Assembly (NCBI RefSeq): GCF_900605495.1
Contig: NZ_LR027603.1
Coordinates: 1,675,997 to 1,739,996, forward strand
Reading direction: 5' to 3'
Length of the DNA stretch: 64,000 nucleotides
From: Bacilliculturomica massiliensis
Lineage (GTDB): Bacteria > Bacillota > Clostridia > Peptostreptococcales > Anaerovoracaceae
Shown here: positions 16,579-24,399 of the stretch, in pieces
Layout: each line of letters opens with the position of its first letter
Position numbering within the stretch: the stretch's first letter is position 1
Notes under the pieces: generated by a model
Seen by the model: the letters and a program-made list of their open reading frames with translations, nothing else
The model's database searches: none
Told to the model about the DNA's origin: nothing
Made by a program: the position numbers and the translations under genes

Positions 16579-17481
16579 ATGAACGCATATCAAAATATTG
16601 AGATCTCATTGAATTACATCGAGCAGCATTTAAATGAAAAGATCGAGACAGAGGAACTGGCAGAAATCGCCTGTCTCTCTAAGTTCTATTACCAGCGCCT
16701 GTTTAAAAGACTGATCAGGAAGTCCGTTCACGAGTACATCAAACTCCGGCGTTTAGCCGTGGCCGCCAAAGCTTTGCGCAATTCGGAGGAACGAATATTA
16801 GACATCGCTCTGCAATGCGGTTTCTCAGATCATGCCAATTTCACAAGAGCGTTTAAAGACGCCTATCATATTACGCCAGATGAATACAGAAGGGATCTTC
16901 CTATGTTAAATACATTTGCCAAGCCGGAACTGTCTTCTTATTATACCGCGATCGACGAAAACATCCCTCTGATCGCAGGAGGGATCGTCCTGGAAATTCA
17001 AAGGAAAACAGCAGCAGACAGCGAAACCTATTTCGGATTGGAAAAAGCCGTGAATGCCGCCGGACAAATTCCTGTGGGTGAAAGTACGGGGATCGACGCT
17101 CCGGGTCAATTATGGCGTGAATTCCACGCACAGAAAACGGACGACATCTTTGACAGTCATGTTGAACTGGGCGTATCTCATTCAGCAGACCCCGATAAAG
17201 GAACGTTCCTTTATTTTGCGGGCGGTATGGTATCATCAGCAGCCGTTTGTCCCGAACATATGATAAGATATACATTACCGGCAGGCGAATATGTAGTGTG
17301 CCGCATTGAGGCGGAATCTTTTGAGGAACTTGTCACGGCCGCGCTGGATCAGGCGATCAGGTATCTGTTTGAAACCTGGTTCCCCCGCCGCAAACTGATT
17401 ACAAAACCATTTATGGCAGAAAAGTACTATCAAAAAAGCGCAGGGTTCAGCTATATGGAAATATGGCTGATGCCCGAATGA
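16579..17481 (+). CDS. AraC-family regulator with GyrI-like effector domain
   Basis: A 300-residue regulator. Residues 1-100 contain the two AraC helix-turn-helix motifs (ETEELAEIACLSKFYYQRLFK and ILDIALQCGFSDHANFTRAFK). Residues ~125-300 form a GyrI/SOUL-like small-molecule binding domain, as in Rob and BmrR, often sensing hydrophobic cations. AAAGGGGG precedes the ATG. It is transcribed alone toward larE. A second regulator of the same architecture lies at 21.4-22.3 kb. Confidence 0.9.
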   Translation: MNAYQNIEISLNYIEQHLNEKIETEELAEIACLSKFYYQRLFKRLIRKSVHEYIKLRRLAVAAKALRNSEERILDIALQCGFSDHANFTRAFKDAYHITPDEYRRDLPMLNTFAKPELSSYYTAIDENIPLIAGGIVLEIQRKTAADSETYFGLEKAVNAAGQIPVGESTGIDAPGQLWREFHAQKTDDIFDSHVELGVSHSADPDKGTFLYFAGGMVSSAAVCPEHMIRYTLPAGEYVVCRIEAESFEELVTAALDQAIRYLFETWFPRRKLITKPFMAEKYYQKSAGFSYMEIWLMPE

Positions 17482-17491
17482 ACATGAACGG

Positions 17492-17591
17492 AATCAGGGC
17501 GGCGTTTCCTGTTGACAATCATTCGCTCTCTTTGATATGATAGAAAAGAATTTTGGATCCATGAAGGATTTCGGCGACGAACGCCCTGATT
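17492..17591 (+). repeat. Long-range inverted repeat around the larE promoter
   Basis: AATCAGGGCGGCGTT (17492-17506) and AACGCCCTGATT (17580-17591) are complementary except for a 3-base insertion. The right arm is followed by TTTTTT. In read-through RNA from the upstream gene they could form a terminator; RNA from the larE promoter holds only the right arm. Confidence 0.5.
17512..17541 (+). promoter_or_regulatory. Promoter of the lar genes
   Basis: TTGACA (17512-17517) and TATGAT (17536-17541) with an 18-base spacer, about 85 bases before larE. Confidence 0.75.
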
Positions 17592-17625
17592 TTTTATGGA
17601 TTTTTTTATTTAGAGGGAAAAATTG

Positions 17626-18498
17626 ATGAATAAGACAATATTGAACAAAAAATTGGATCTGCTGGGGCAGAATCTCAAGCAGGCAGGCACCGTGGCCGTG
17701 GCTTTTTCCGGTGGAGTGGACAGCACGTTTCTGCTTGCCTTTGCCCGGGAAATGATCGGAGACCGCGTATTTGCCGTCACCGCCTCCTCCCCTGCTTTCT
17801 CAGATGAAGAAATGGATGAGGCCGACGAATTCTGCCGGTCCAGAGATATCCGCCATCTTCATATCGCCCTGGGGGAAGACGCGATGAAAGAGTTTTCCCA
17901 CAATCCGCCCAACCGCTGCTACATCTGTAAAAAAACCATATTCTCCAGGATCATCGCGCTGGCGAAGGAAAACGGAGCGGACTGCGTGGCCGACGGCACC
18001 AACCTTGACGATACCGGAGACTACCGGCCGGGACTGGCCGCCCTGAAAGAGCTGGGCGTCGTCAGTCCGCTGAAGGATGCGGGCCTGACAAAGGAAGAGA
18101 TCCGCCTGGCGCTGAAAGAGCGGGATCTTCCGGTCTGGAACAAACCCGCCTTCGCCTGTCTCGCCTCCCGCATCCCATACGGTCAGGAGATCACGGCGGA
18201 AAAGCTGCGGGCCGTTGCCGCTGTGGAACAGGAACTGCGCCGGCAGGGCTTCGCCCAATACCGGGTGCGCCACCACGGCGAGATCGCCAGAATCGAAGTT
18301 CTGCCGGAAGACAGGGTCCGTTTTCTGGATACCGCTCTCATGGACTTGATCGACCGGACCGCCAGACAAGCCGGTTTCACCTATGCGGCTCTGGATCTGG
18401 GAGGATATAAAATGGGAAACATGAATGCTGATCTGCAGGACACGGTCCTGCGGAACGCCGACCCTTCGGAGCAGCCGGAGACGGATGCAAAAGGTTGA
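17626..18498 (+). CDS. larE: LarE, sulfur transferase for the nickel-pincer nucleotide
   Basis: A 290-residue ATP-dependent enzyme that adds sulfur to pyridinium bis-carboxylate mononucleotide during synthesis of the Ni-pincer cofactor. The PP-loop motif FSGGVDSTFLL is near residue 30, and NPPNRCYICKK and GTNLDDTGDYRPG are conserved in the family. The single Cys in FACLASRIPYG fits the form of LarE that sacrifices a cysteine sulfur rather than the [4Fe-4S] type. The ATG at 17626 follows GAGGGA. It is the first gene of larE-larB-larC. Confidence 0.93.
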   Translation: MNKTILNKKLDLLGQNLKQAGTVAVAFSGGVDSTFLLAFAREMIGDRVFAVTASSPAFSDEEMDEADEFCRSRDIRHLHIALGEDAMKEFSHNPPNRCYICKKTIFSRIIALAKENGADCVADGTNLDDTGDYRPGLAALKELGVVSPLKDAGLTKEEIRLALKERDLPVWNKPAFACLASRIPYGQEITAEKLRAVAAVEQELRRQGFAQYRVRHHGEIARIEVLPEDRVRFLDTALMDLIDRTARQAGFTYAALDLGGYKMGNMNADLQDTVLRNADPSEQPETDAKG

Positions 18499-18599
18499 GA
18501 TAGAGTATCGATCGGAAGCAGGCCGCCCGCCGGGCGGCGGAAAGCCGCGGGCTGTCCGTACCGCTTCCGGCCGCACAGCGGCAGAAAGGAACGATCAAA

Positions 18600-19346
18600 A
18601 TGGATCAGACATATCTGAAAAAAATACTGGATCAGGTGGCGGGTGGAAACCTGCCTCCGGAAAAGGCGCTGGAAGAGCTGCGCACCCTGCCCTTCGAGGA
18701 CCTGGGCTTCGCCAACATCGACCAGCACCGGAACGTGAGGACCGGACACCCGGAGACCATCTTCTGTGAAGGCAAGACTCCGGAACAGACGGCGAAGATC
18801 GTGGAGCGCATGATGGTGAACAACTCCAACATACTGGCTACCCGGGCCAATTCAGCCCATTTTAAAGCAGTACAGGAGGTCGCCCCCGACGCCATCTACC
18901 ACGAGGCGGCCCGGGCCATCGTCATCAAAAAAACAGATCAGCCCCGGTCCGATAAAGTCATCGCCGTAGTGACCGCCGGTACCTCCGACATTCCCGTGGC
19001 CGAGGAAGCGGCGATCACCGCCGAGACTTTCGGAAACACGGTGGATCGCATCTACGACGTAGGCGTCGCCGGCATCCACCGGCTATTCGCCCGAATGGAC
19101 CGCCTGCAGGCCGCCAATGTGCTCATTGTCGTCGCCGGCATGGAAGGCGCGCTGGCCAGCGTGGTGGGCGGCCTGGTGGACAAGCCCGTGATCGCCGTGC
19201 CCACCAGCATTGGCTACGGGGCCAGCTTCGGCGGTCTCTCCGCCCTGCTGACCATGCTGAACAGCTGCGCTTCCGGCGTGGGCGTGGTCAATATTGACAA
19301 CGGTTTCGGCGCCGGCTGTCTGGCCGCCAACATCAACCGTCTGTAA
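18600..19346 (+). CDS. larB: LarB, NaAD carboxylase/hydrolase of Ni-pincer synthesis
   Basis: A 248-residue enzyme that carboxylates and hydrolyses nicotinic acid adenine dinucleotide, the first step to the nickel-pincer nucleotide. The C-terminal half is related to PurE (AIR carboxylase), with VVTAGTSDIPVAEEAA and GGLVDKPVIAVPTSIGYGASFGG as core segments. The family N-terminal block LGFANIDQHRNVRTGHPE is intact. It lies 101 bases after larE, with AGAAAGGA upstream. Confidence 0.95.
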   Translation: MDQTYLKKILDQVAGGNLPPEKALEELRTLPFEDLGFANIDQHRNVRTGHPETIFCEGKTPEQTAKIVERMMVNNSNILATRANSAHFKAVQEVAPDAIYHEAARAIVIKKTDQPRSDKVIAVVTAGTSDIPVAEEAAITAETFGNTVDRIYDVGVAGIHRLFARMDRLQAANVLIVVAGMEGALASVVGGLVDKPVIAVPTSIGYGASFGGLSALLTMLNSCASGVGVVNIDNGFGAGCLAANINRL

Positions 19347-19427
19347 CCGGATAACCGGACCACCGGCGGCAGGCACGAAGACCCGCTGCCGATCAATACA
19401 CTGCAAATCAATAAAGGAGGCGGTTCT

Positions 19428-20861
19428 ATGGAACGCATATTATACTTTGACTGTTTTTCCGGCATCAGCGGCGACATGACTCTGGGCGCCCTCATCGACC
19501 TGGGGGCGGACCCGGAGATTCTGAAACGCGAGCTGGCCAAGCTGAACGTAGGCGGCTATCACCTTCACATCCAGGAGACCCAGCGCCAGGCTATCACAGG
19601 TATGGATGTGGACGTCCACCTGGAGGGCCATGAACATGAACATGAACACGACCATGGGCATGAACATGACCACGGGCACAGCCATGAGCACGACCATGAA
19701 CACAGCCATGAGCACGGACACGACCATGAACACGAACATGACCACGGGCACAGCCATGACCATGACCATGACCACGGGCACGACCATGACCACGGTCATG
19801 AACACGACCACGGACACTCCCACGGCCGCAGTATGAGAGATATACGCGAACTCATCGAGGCTAGCCACATCTCCCCCCGGGCCAAGAGTCTCTCACTGGA
19901 TATTTTCACGGAGATCGCCCGGGCGGAGGGCAAGGTCCACGGAAAAACGCCGGACGAAGTTCATTTTCACGAAGTAGGCGCCGTTGATTCCATCGTAGAC
20001 ATCGTGGGCACGGCTATCTGTCTGGATCAGCTGAACGTGGACCGCGTTTACTGCTCCCCCATCCATGAAGGCCGCGGTTTCATCCGCTGTCAGCATGGAA
20101 TGCTGCCCGTTCCCGTTCCCGCAGTCACGGAAATGCTGGCGGACAGCAGGCTCTCCATGATCACCGGCGATGTGGAAGGCGAGCTGGTGACGCCGACTGG
20201 TTTCGGCATCCTGAAAGCCACCGCGGAGCAGTGCGGGCCCATGCCGTCCATGCAGGTAGAAAAGGTGGGCTACGGCTTTGGCAAGCGGGACACGGGAATG
20301 CTGAACGCGCTTCGCGTCTTCATGGGGGTCCGTTCCGGTGACGCGGACAACAGCCCCTGCGGACGCGGCTCATCCAGCGGGGACACGGTTACCGTGATCG
20401 AGACCACCATCGACGATGAAACGGGAGAGGTGCTGGGCTACGTTCTGGACCGTCTCTTTGAAGAAGGCGCGCTGGACGCTTATTACACTCCCATCTATAT
20501 GAAGAAAAACCGGCCGGCCGTCAAACTGACCGTTCTCTGCTCCAACGAAAAGCTGCAGGATATGGCCCGCGTCATCTTCAGCGAGACCTCCACCATCGGC
20601 CTGCGCCACCGGCAGACGGAACGCATGACGCTCTCCCGGTCTCAGGAGACCATCTCCACGCCTCTGGGCGACGTGCGCGTGAAAAGCTGTCTGCCCGACG
20701 GCCTGAACATGGCGTCAGATCCCTCAGACCGAAACGGCGGCGTCATCCGGAAAAAACAGAAACCCGAATACGAGGACTGTGTCAGGCTGGCGAAGGAACA
20801 CGGACTGCCCCTTCGGCAGGTATACGCGCTGATCGCTTCCCTCTCCGGGGACGGGAAATAG
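19428..20861 (+). CDS. larC: LarC, nickel insertase with long His-rich insert
   Basis: A 477-residue CTP-dependent cyclometallase that inserts Ni into the pincer nucleotide. The start YFDCFSGISGDMTLGALIDLGAD is characteristic. In Lactiplantibacillus plantarum, LarC is made from two frames by ribosomal frameshifting; here it is one open frame. Residues ~68-132 are an almost pure His/Asp/Glu/Gly repeat with over 30 His, far longer than needed for catalysis and probably a nickel store. After it come VHFHEVGAVDSIVDIVGTA and the C-terminal metal-handling domain. AAAGGAGG precedes the ATG. Confidence 0.95.
   Translation: MERILYFDCFSGISGDMTLGALIDLGADPEILKRELAKLNVGGYHLHIQETQRQAITGMDVDVHLEGHEHEHEHDHGHEHDHGHSHEHDHEHSHEHGHDHEHEHDHGHSHDHDHDHGHDHDHGHEHDHGHSHGRSMRDIRELIEASHISPRAKSLSLDIFTEIARAEGKVHGKTPDEVHFHEVGAVDSIVDIVGTAICLDQLNVDRVYCSPIHEGRGFIRCQHGMLPVPVPAVTEMLADSRLSMITGDVEGELVTPTGFGILKATAEQCGPMPSMQVEKVGYGFGKRDTGMLNALRVFMGVRSGDADNSPCGRGSSSGDTVTVIETTIDDETGEVLGYVLDRLFEEGALDAYYTPIYMKKNRPAVKLTVLCSNEKLQDMARVIFSETSTIGLRHRQTERMTLSRSQETISTPLGDVRVKSCLPDGLNMASDPSDRNGGVIRKKQKPEYEDCVRLAKEHGLPLRQVYALIASLSGDGK
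19629..19824 (+). repeat. larC: His-codon tandem repeat inside larC
   Basis: Degenerate repeats of six-base (cat-gaa / cac-gac) units encode alternating His and acidic or Gly residues. Slippage could change the number of metal-binding residues. Confidence 0.85.
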
Positions 20862-20878
20862 CACAGAGTATGAAAATC

Positions 20879-20907
20879 GGGCAGTCGTCACAAAACGGCG
20901 ACTGCCC
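20879..20907. terminator. Hairpin between larC and a convergent gene
   Basis: GGGCAGTCG (20879-20887) and CGACTGCCC (20899-20907) form a 9-bp stem between converging genes. T-runs on either side are weak, so it is a modest bidirectional terminator at best. Confidence 0.55.
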
Positions 20908-20931
20908 GGCAAATGAAAAGATATAGACTTC

Positions 20932-21342
20932 CTAATCTGTTTTCTGAACGGTGTCTAAACCATATCGCTCAGCCAAAGCGAGAAAGCAAAAACCTATTAT
21001 CGTTCCGACAACACCATATACGGCGTCGATTATATCTGGCGTATTCATAAAACCCATAACTGTTTCACATAAAAGATTAGCAATGATTATAACGATCCCT
21101 AACATGACTATCTTTTTAAATTTCATTCCCTGCAATATCCATGTAAAACCTATAGCAAGGTAAGATATCAAACTCAGTGACAAGTTTGATATATGGGAAT
21201 TTATTTCTTCATTGATGACAACAATACGGCTGTCGAAGGCGCTTATCCATCTTACTACCGTTAGAAGAACCCCCAGCATAATCAGGCTGTAAAATATAAC
21301 GTTCGTTATTTTTTTAGACTGAAATTTATAGTTATCATTCAT
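20932..21342 (-). CDS. Small multi-pass membrane protein, unknown
   Basis: A 136-residue protein with about four predicted membrane helices (near residues 13-32, 53-72, 76-97 and 105-126). The last part, DIIDAVYGVVGTIIGFCFLALAERYG, faintly resembles VanZ-like proteins, but I do not assign it. The gene and its flanks are clearly more A+T-rich than their neighbours, with codons such as ata and tta, which suggests recent transfer. It converges with larC. The upstream ribosome binding site is weak. Confidence 0.65.
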   Translation of the reverse strand: MNDNYKFQSKKITNVIFYSLIMLGVLLTVVRWISAFDSRIVVINEEINSHISNLSLSLISYLAIGFTWILQGMKFKKIVMLGIVIIIANLLCETVMGFMNTPDIIDAVYGVVGTIIGFCFLALAERYGLDTVQKTD

Positions 21343-21435
21343 ATATTTAACCTTTACAAAAAACCGCTGTGAATTAAATTTTACTATATCGCCGCAGTGT
21401 GCGCAACAAAACTCCGACAGTGTTGGAAAGTCTCG

Positions 21436-22314
21436 CTACTTCCTTTCCACCGCTATCCAGATCTCGCAGGCGTAGTCGGGGTCGTTCACGTCTGCAGAGG
21501 GATATGCCTCAAAATCCGTTCCTCCGCAGGGCTGATACTCGCTGGAAGGGAAAAACTCGCTGAGGATCTGCTGGTAGAGAACCTGGAATGCTTCCGGCAT
21601 CTTTCCCACGCAGGGAAACACCGCGTAGGTATGAGCGGGTATCTCCTCTACGGTCAGTCCCTCGTCTGTGACCGGAATCCCGTTGTACGGAACGCCTACG
21701 GCGTAGGGAAACTCCTTCTGTGCCGCGTCCTTTCCAAAGCTTGCTCCGACGATGCAGCCGTCGAACATGCTGGGTTCCAAAGCGTACCTGCACAGCGCCG
21801 GAATGGTTCCGTCAGCGCTGCATGTCTGCCAAAAGCGAGATATCTCCTCCGTCGTCATCTCATCCTTGCCCGAGATCCGCTTCTTTTTGCAGATGATCCG
21901 GAATGCGTCTTTCGTTTCAATTCTGTAATCCATTGTATTTCCTCCGTCTAAAATTAATTTTACGGAAATCGGAGAAAAAGATCTGAGCGGCGCGCCGCCT
22001 CGCCTGGCCTGTGAGGGCGTCACCCCATGGAAACGTGTGAAAGCACGGCTGAAACTCTCCGGCGTATCATACCCGTATTTCAGCGCGGCGTCGATCACCC
22101 GGATCTCCGACGATGCCAGCTCGCTGCCGGCCAGCGTGAGCCGTCTCATGCGAATGTAGTCGCCCAGTGTAAATCCGCACAGAATGCTGAACACCCGCTG
22201 AAAGTGAAAGCTGGACGAATAGGCCTGTCTGGCCGCTTCTTCGTAGTCGATGGGTTCGGTCATGTGCGCTTCCACATAATCCACAGCCCGCTGTATTCCT
22301 CTGATCCAATCCAT
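21436..22314 (-). CDS. AraC-family regulator with GyrI-like effector domain
   Basis: A 292-residue transcription factor. The N-terminal two helix-turn-helix motifs are EPIDYEEAARQAYSSSFHFQRVF and IDAALKYGYDTPESFSRAF, ending with the usual GVTPSQAR. The C-terminal ~155 residues form a GyrI-like ligand pocket (DYRIETKDAFRIICKKKRI, then EIWIAVERK at the end). It resembles the regulator at 16.6-17.5 kb in layout but is a diverged copy. AAAGGAG lies before the ATG. Its target is unclear. Confidence 0.9.
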   Translation of the reverse strand: MDWIRGIQRAVDYVEAHMTEPIDYEEAARQAYSSSFHFQRVFSILCGFTLGDYIRMRRLTLAGSELASSEIRVIDAALKYGYDTPESFSRAFTRFHGVTPSQARRGGAPLRSFSPISVKLILDGGNTMDYRIETKDAFRIICKKKRISGKDEMTTEEISRFWQTCSADGTIPALCRYALEPSMFDGCIVGASFGKDAAQKEFPYAVGVPYNGIPVTDEGLTVEEIPAHTYAVFPCVGKMPEAFQVLYQQILSEFFPSSEYQPCGGTDFEAYPSADVNDPDYACEIWIAVERK

Positions 22315-22444
22315 CTTTTACTCCTTTCCGCATAAGTCCATAATAGAGGAAAACATCCCCGTCTTCATGACTTCGTGTGCTGTCTGATGTTATGCGGTTC
22401 TTATCTGTCTCCGGCTCCATCCAGAAAGATGAAGGAAATCGATC

Positions 22445-22473
22445 TTGTTCAGATAAAGCCCCTGTGCTAGAAT
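22445..22473 (+). promoter_or_regulatory. Promoter for a small membrane protein gene
   Basis: TTGTTC (22445-22450) and TAGAAT (22468-22473), 17 bases apart, about 40 bases before the next start codon. Confidence 0.55.
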
Positions 22474-22512
22474 GAAGAAAAGAAAGATCGCAGTCTGAAG
22501 GGAGGGCGCCGC

Positions 22513-22935
22513 ATGAAAATTCAGAGCCGTTTTACGTTGTTTGTCACAGTTTTCATCGGCGGGGGGTGTCTGATTTACACCATTATGAGGTCTCAGCGCG
22601 AACTGATCGATTACGTCTGGTGCGCTATCCTCCTGTACATTATAGTGAAAGGACTGTACGTATCTCTTTCGAAAGAGGGCTATGAGGAAGATCAGCGCCG
22701 CGCCGCCAGGGGAAAACGAGTCTATCGGAAACTGTTCGGACGATACGCCCCGATCATGCCCTACGCCCCCATTCTGCTGATCGCTCTGTCCGGGATCTGC
22801 GCGTATCTGATCCCCGGTCAGCTCTGGCTGATCGCGCTTCTTCTTGTCTCCGCCCTCGTCCTGGCCGCATGGCTGACCTATGTGTACAAAAAGTACATGG
22901 AGATCGAAAAACGACTTGAGGAGACTGAAGGATAA
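22513..22935 (+). CDS. Small membrane protein, unknown
   Basis: A 140-residue protein with four predicted membrane helices in two pairs (about residues 8-25, 34-50, 79-97 and 101-120). A basic cytoplasmic loop (QRRAARGKRVYRKLFGRY) lies between the pairs and the C-terminus is charged. No family was recognised. GGGAGG precedes the ATG and a clear promoter and terminator frame it, so it is a one-gene transcript. Confidence 0.75.
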   Translation: MKIQSRFTLFVTVFIGGGCLIYTIMRSQRELIDYVWCAILLYIIVKGLYVSLSKEGYEEDQRRAARGKRVYRKLFGRYAPIMPYAPILLIALSGICAYLIPGQLWLIALLLVSALVLAAWLTYVYKKYMEIEKRLEETEG

Positions 22936-22954
22936 ACAGTCTGCGAAAACACAT

Positions 22955-22978
22955 GGGGACTGCCTTCTGGCAGTCCCC
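22955..22978. terminator. Strong hairpin terminator between convergent genes
   Basis: GGGGACTGCC (22955-22964) and GGCAGTCCCC (22969-22978) form a perfect 10-bp stem with a 4-base loop, placed between converging genes; it probably serves both. Confidence 0.7.
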
Positions 22979-23015
22979 GTCGTTTGTCCTTTTCCTGGAT
23001 CAGTGTCTGTCTGGC

Positions 23016-24236
23016 CTATTCCGCCTTCTTCAGCAGATCCACCGCTTTCTCCAGCTGTCTGTCGTTTACCAGCACGCCGTCCTCGTCATAATCGTCCTCG
23101 GTCAGCTTCACCTCAATGTCAGGTTCGATGCCCTTCTTCTGGATCGGCGTCCCGTTGGGAGAGAAATACTGCATAATGGTCAGCTTGATCCCGTCTCCGT
23201 CCTTCAGCTGCTCGATCATCTGAATGATGCCCTTTCCGAAGGTCCTGGTGCCCACCAGCAGCCCTCCGTCGTTGTCCTTCACCGCCGAAGCCAGAATTTC
23301 CGAGGCGCTGGCCGAACCGCCGTCCACCAGCAGCACGTAGGGCAGTTCCGTTGCGCCTGATTTGGACTTGTAATACTGGCGCTCTCCCTTTTGATCCTCC
23401 GTATAGGTGATCGTCCCTTCAGGAAGCAGGCGATCGGCGATATCCACGCTGGCGTCCACCAGCCCGCCGCCGTTGCCCCGCAGGTCGATGACCACGCCGG
23501 CCGCGCCCTTCACTTCCATGTTGTGCAGCTCCGTCTCAAAATCCTTCGCTGTGTTTTGTTCAAAAGCGCTGATGCGGATGTAGCCGATATTATCCTCCAG
23601 CATTTTGGCGGACACCGATTTGCTGACGATCTTCTCACGGCGCAGCGTCAGCGTTTCTTCTTTTCCGCTCCCCGCCCGCAGCAGCGTGATCTCTACTTTG
23701 GTGCCGGCCTTTCCACGCATGGCGGAAGCCGCCAGGTCCATGGTCTCGCCCGTATACGGCTCGCCGTCCACCTTGATGATCCGGTCGCCGGCCTTGACGC
23801 CTGCTTTGTCGGCGGGCGTGCCGTCCGTAGGCGCCACCACCACGATGTATCCCTGCTCATCCGGTGAGATCGTCACGCCGATACCGGAATACTCGCCGGT
23901 GGTGCTGGCCATCATAGATTCATACTCCGTCTTTGTATAGTAGCCCGAGTAAATGTCGCCGGTGCCTGCGAACAATCCTTTGTAGATCCCATCGAACAGC
24001 TTTTCGTCGTCCACCTTGACATAGAAATTGTCGGTGACGAATTTTTTCAGTTCGTCCAGCTTTGCATAAGTATCTTTATAATACTGATATTCCTCGTAAT
24101 CCGTCTGGCTGATCTCTTTCATCGCCGTTTCCGGCGGTCTCATCACGGAGTAGACAAACCCTCCGGCCCCCGCGCCGCCGCAGAGCAGCGCCACGATGAT
24201 AAGAAAGATCAAATTTCGTTTTTTAATCTCCAGCAT
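23016..24236 (-). CDS. S41 carboxy-terminal processing protease (CtpA type)
   Basis: A 406-residue membrane-anchored serine protease. One N-terminal helix (residues 9-30) anchors it. A PDZ domain (GIGVTISPDEQGYIVVVAP ... GVKAGDRIIKVDG) selects C-terminal peptides. The S41 core has LRGNGGGLVDA, the nucleophile motif GGSASASEI (near 306) and the general-base Lys in TFGKG (335). In many Clostridia such a protease follows ftsE-ftsX-M23; here recJ lies between. A role in processing envelope or murein-hydrolase proteins is likely. Confidence 0.93.
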   Translation of the reverse strand: MLEIKKRNLIFLIIVALLCGGAGAGGFVYSVMRPPETAMKEISQTDYEEYQYYKDTYAKLDELKKFVTDNFYVKVDDEKLFDGIYKGLFAGTGDIYSGYYTKTEYESMMASTTGEYSGIGVTISPDEQGYIVVVAPTDGTPADKAGVKAGDRIIKVDGEPYTGETMDLAASAMRGKAGTKVEITLLRAGSGKEETLTLRREKIVSKSVSAKMLEDNIGYIRISAFEQNTAKDFETELHNMEVKGAAGVVIDLRGNGGGLVDASVDIADRLLPEGTITYTEDQKGERQYYKSKSGATELPYVLLVDGGSASASEILASAVKDNDGGLLVGTRTFGKGIIQMIEQLKDGDGIKLTIMQYFSPNGTPIQKKGIEPDIEVKLTEDDYDEDGVLVNDRQLEKAVDLLKKAE

Positions 24237-24399
24237 CCTGCAAAATCCCTTTCTTCCGGGCGCGATCTATCGTCGCCGTGCGCCGCCGCCCGCATTTCGC
24301 CGTGAAAGGCCATGCTGATCTCTGCCGCCCTCCGCCGGCTCCCGCAGTACCGCGGCGCCGCCGCCCCGTGCTCCCGGTAATTATTACTTTTCCAATATA

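Noticed and set aside
19629-19824. CRISPR-like regular repeat
   Set aside because: The units are six-base codon repeats inside larC without spacers.
19440-19868. Valine/methionine-rich open frame antisense to larC
   Set aside because: It is the complement of the His-codon repeat; the apparent hydrophobic helix is an artefact of that repeat.
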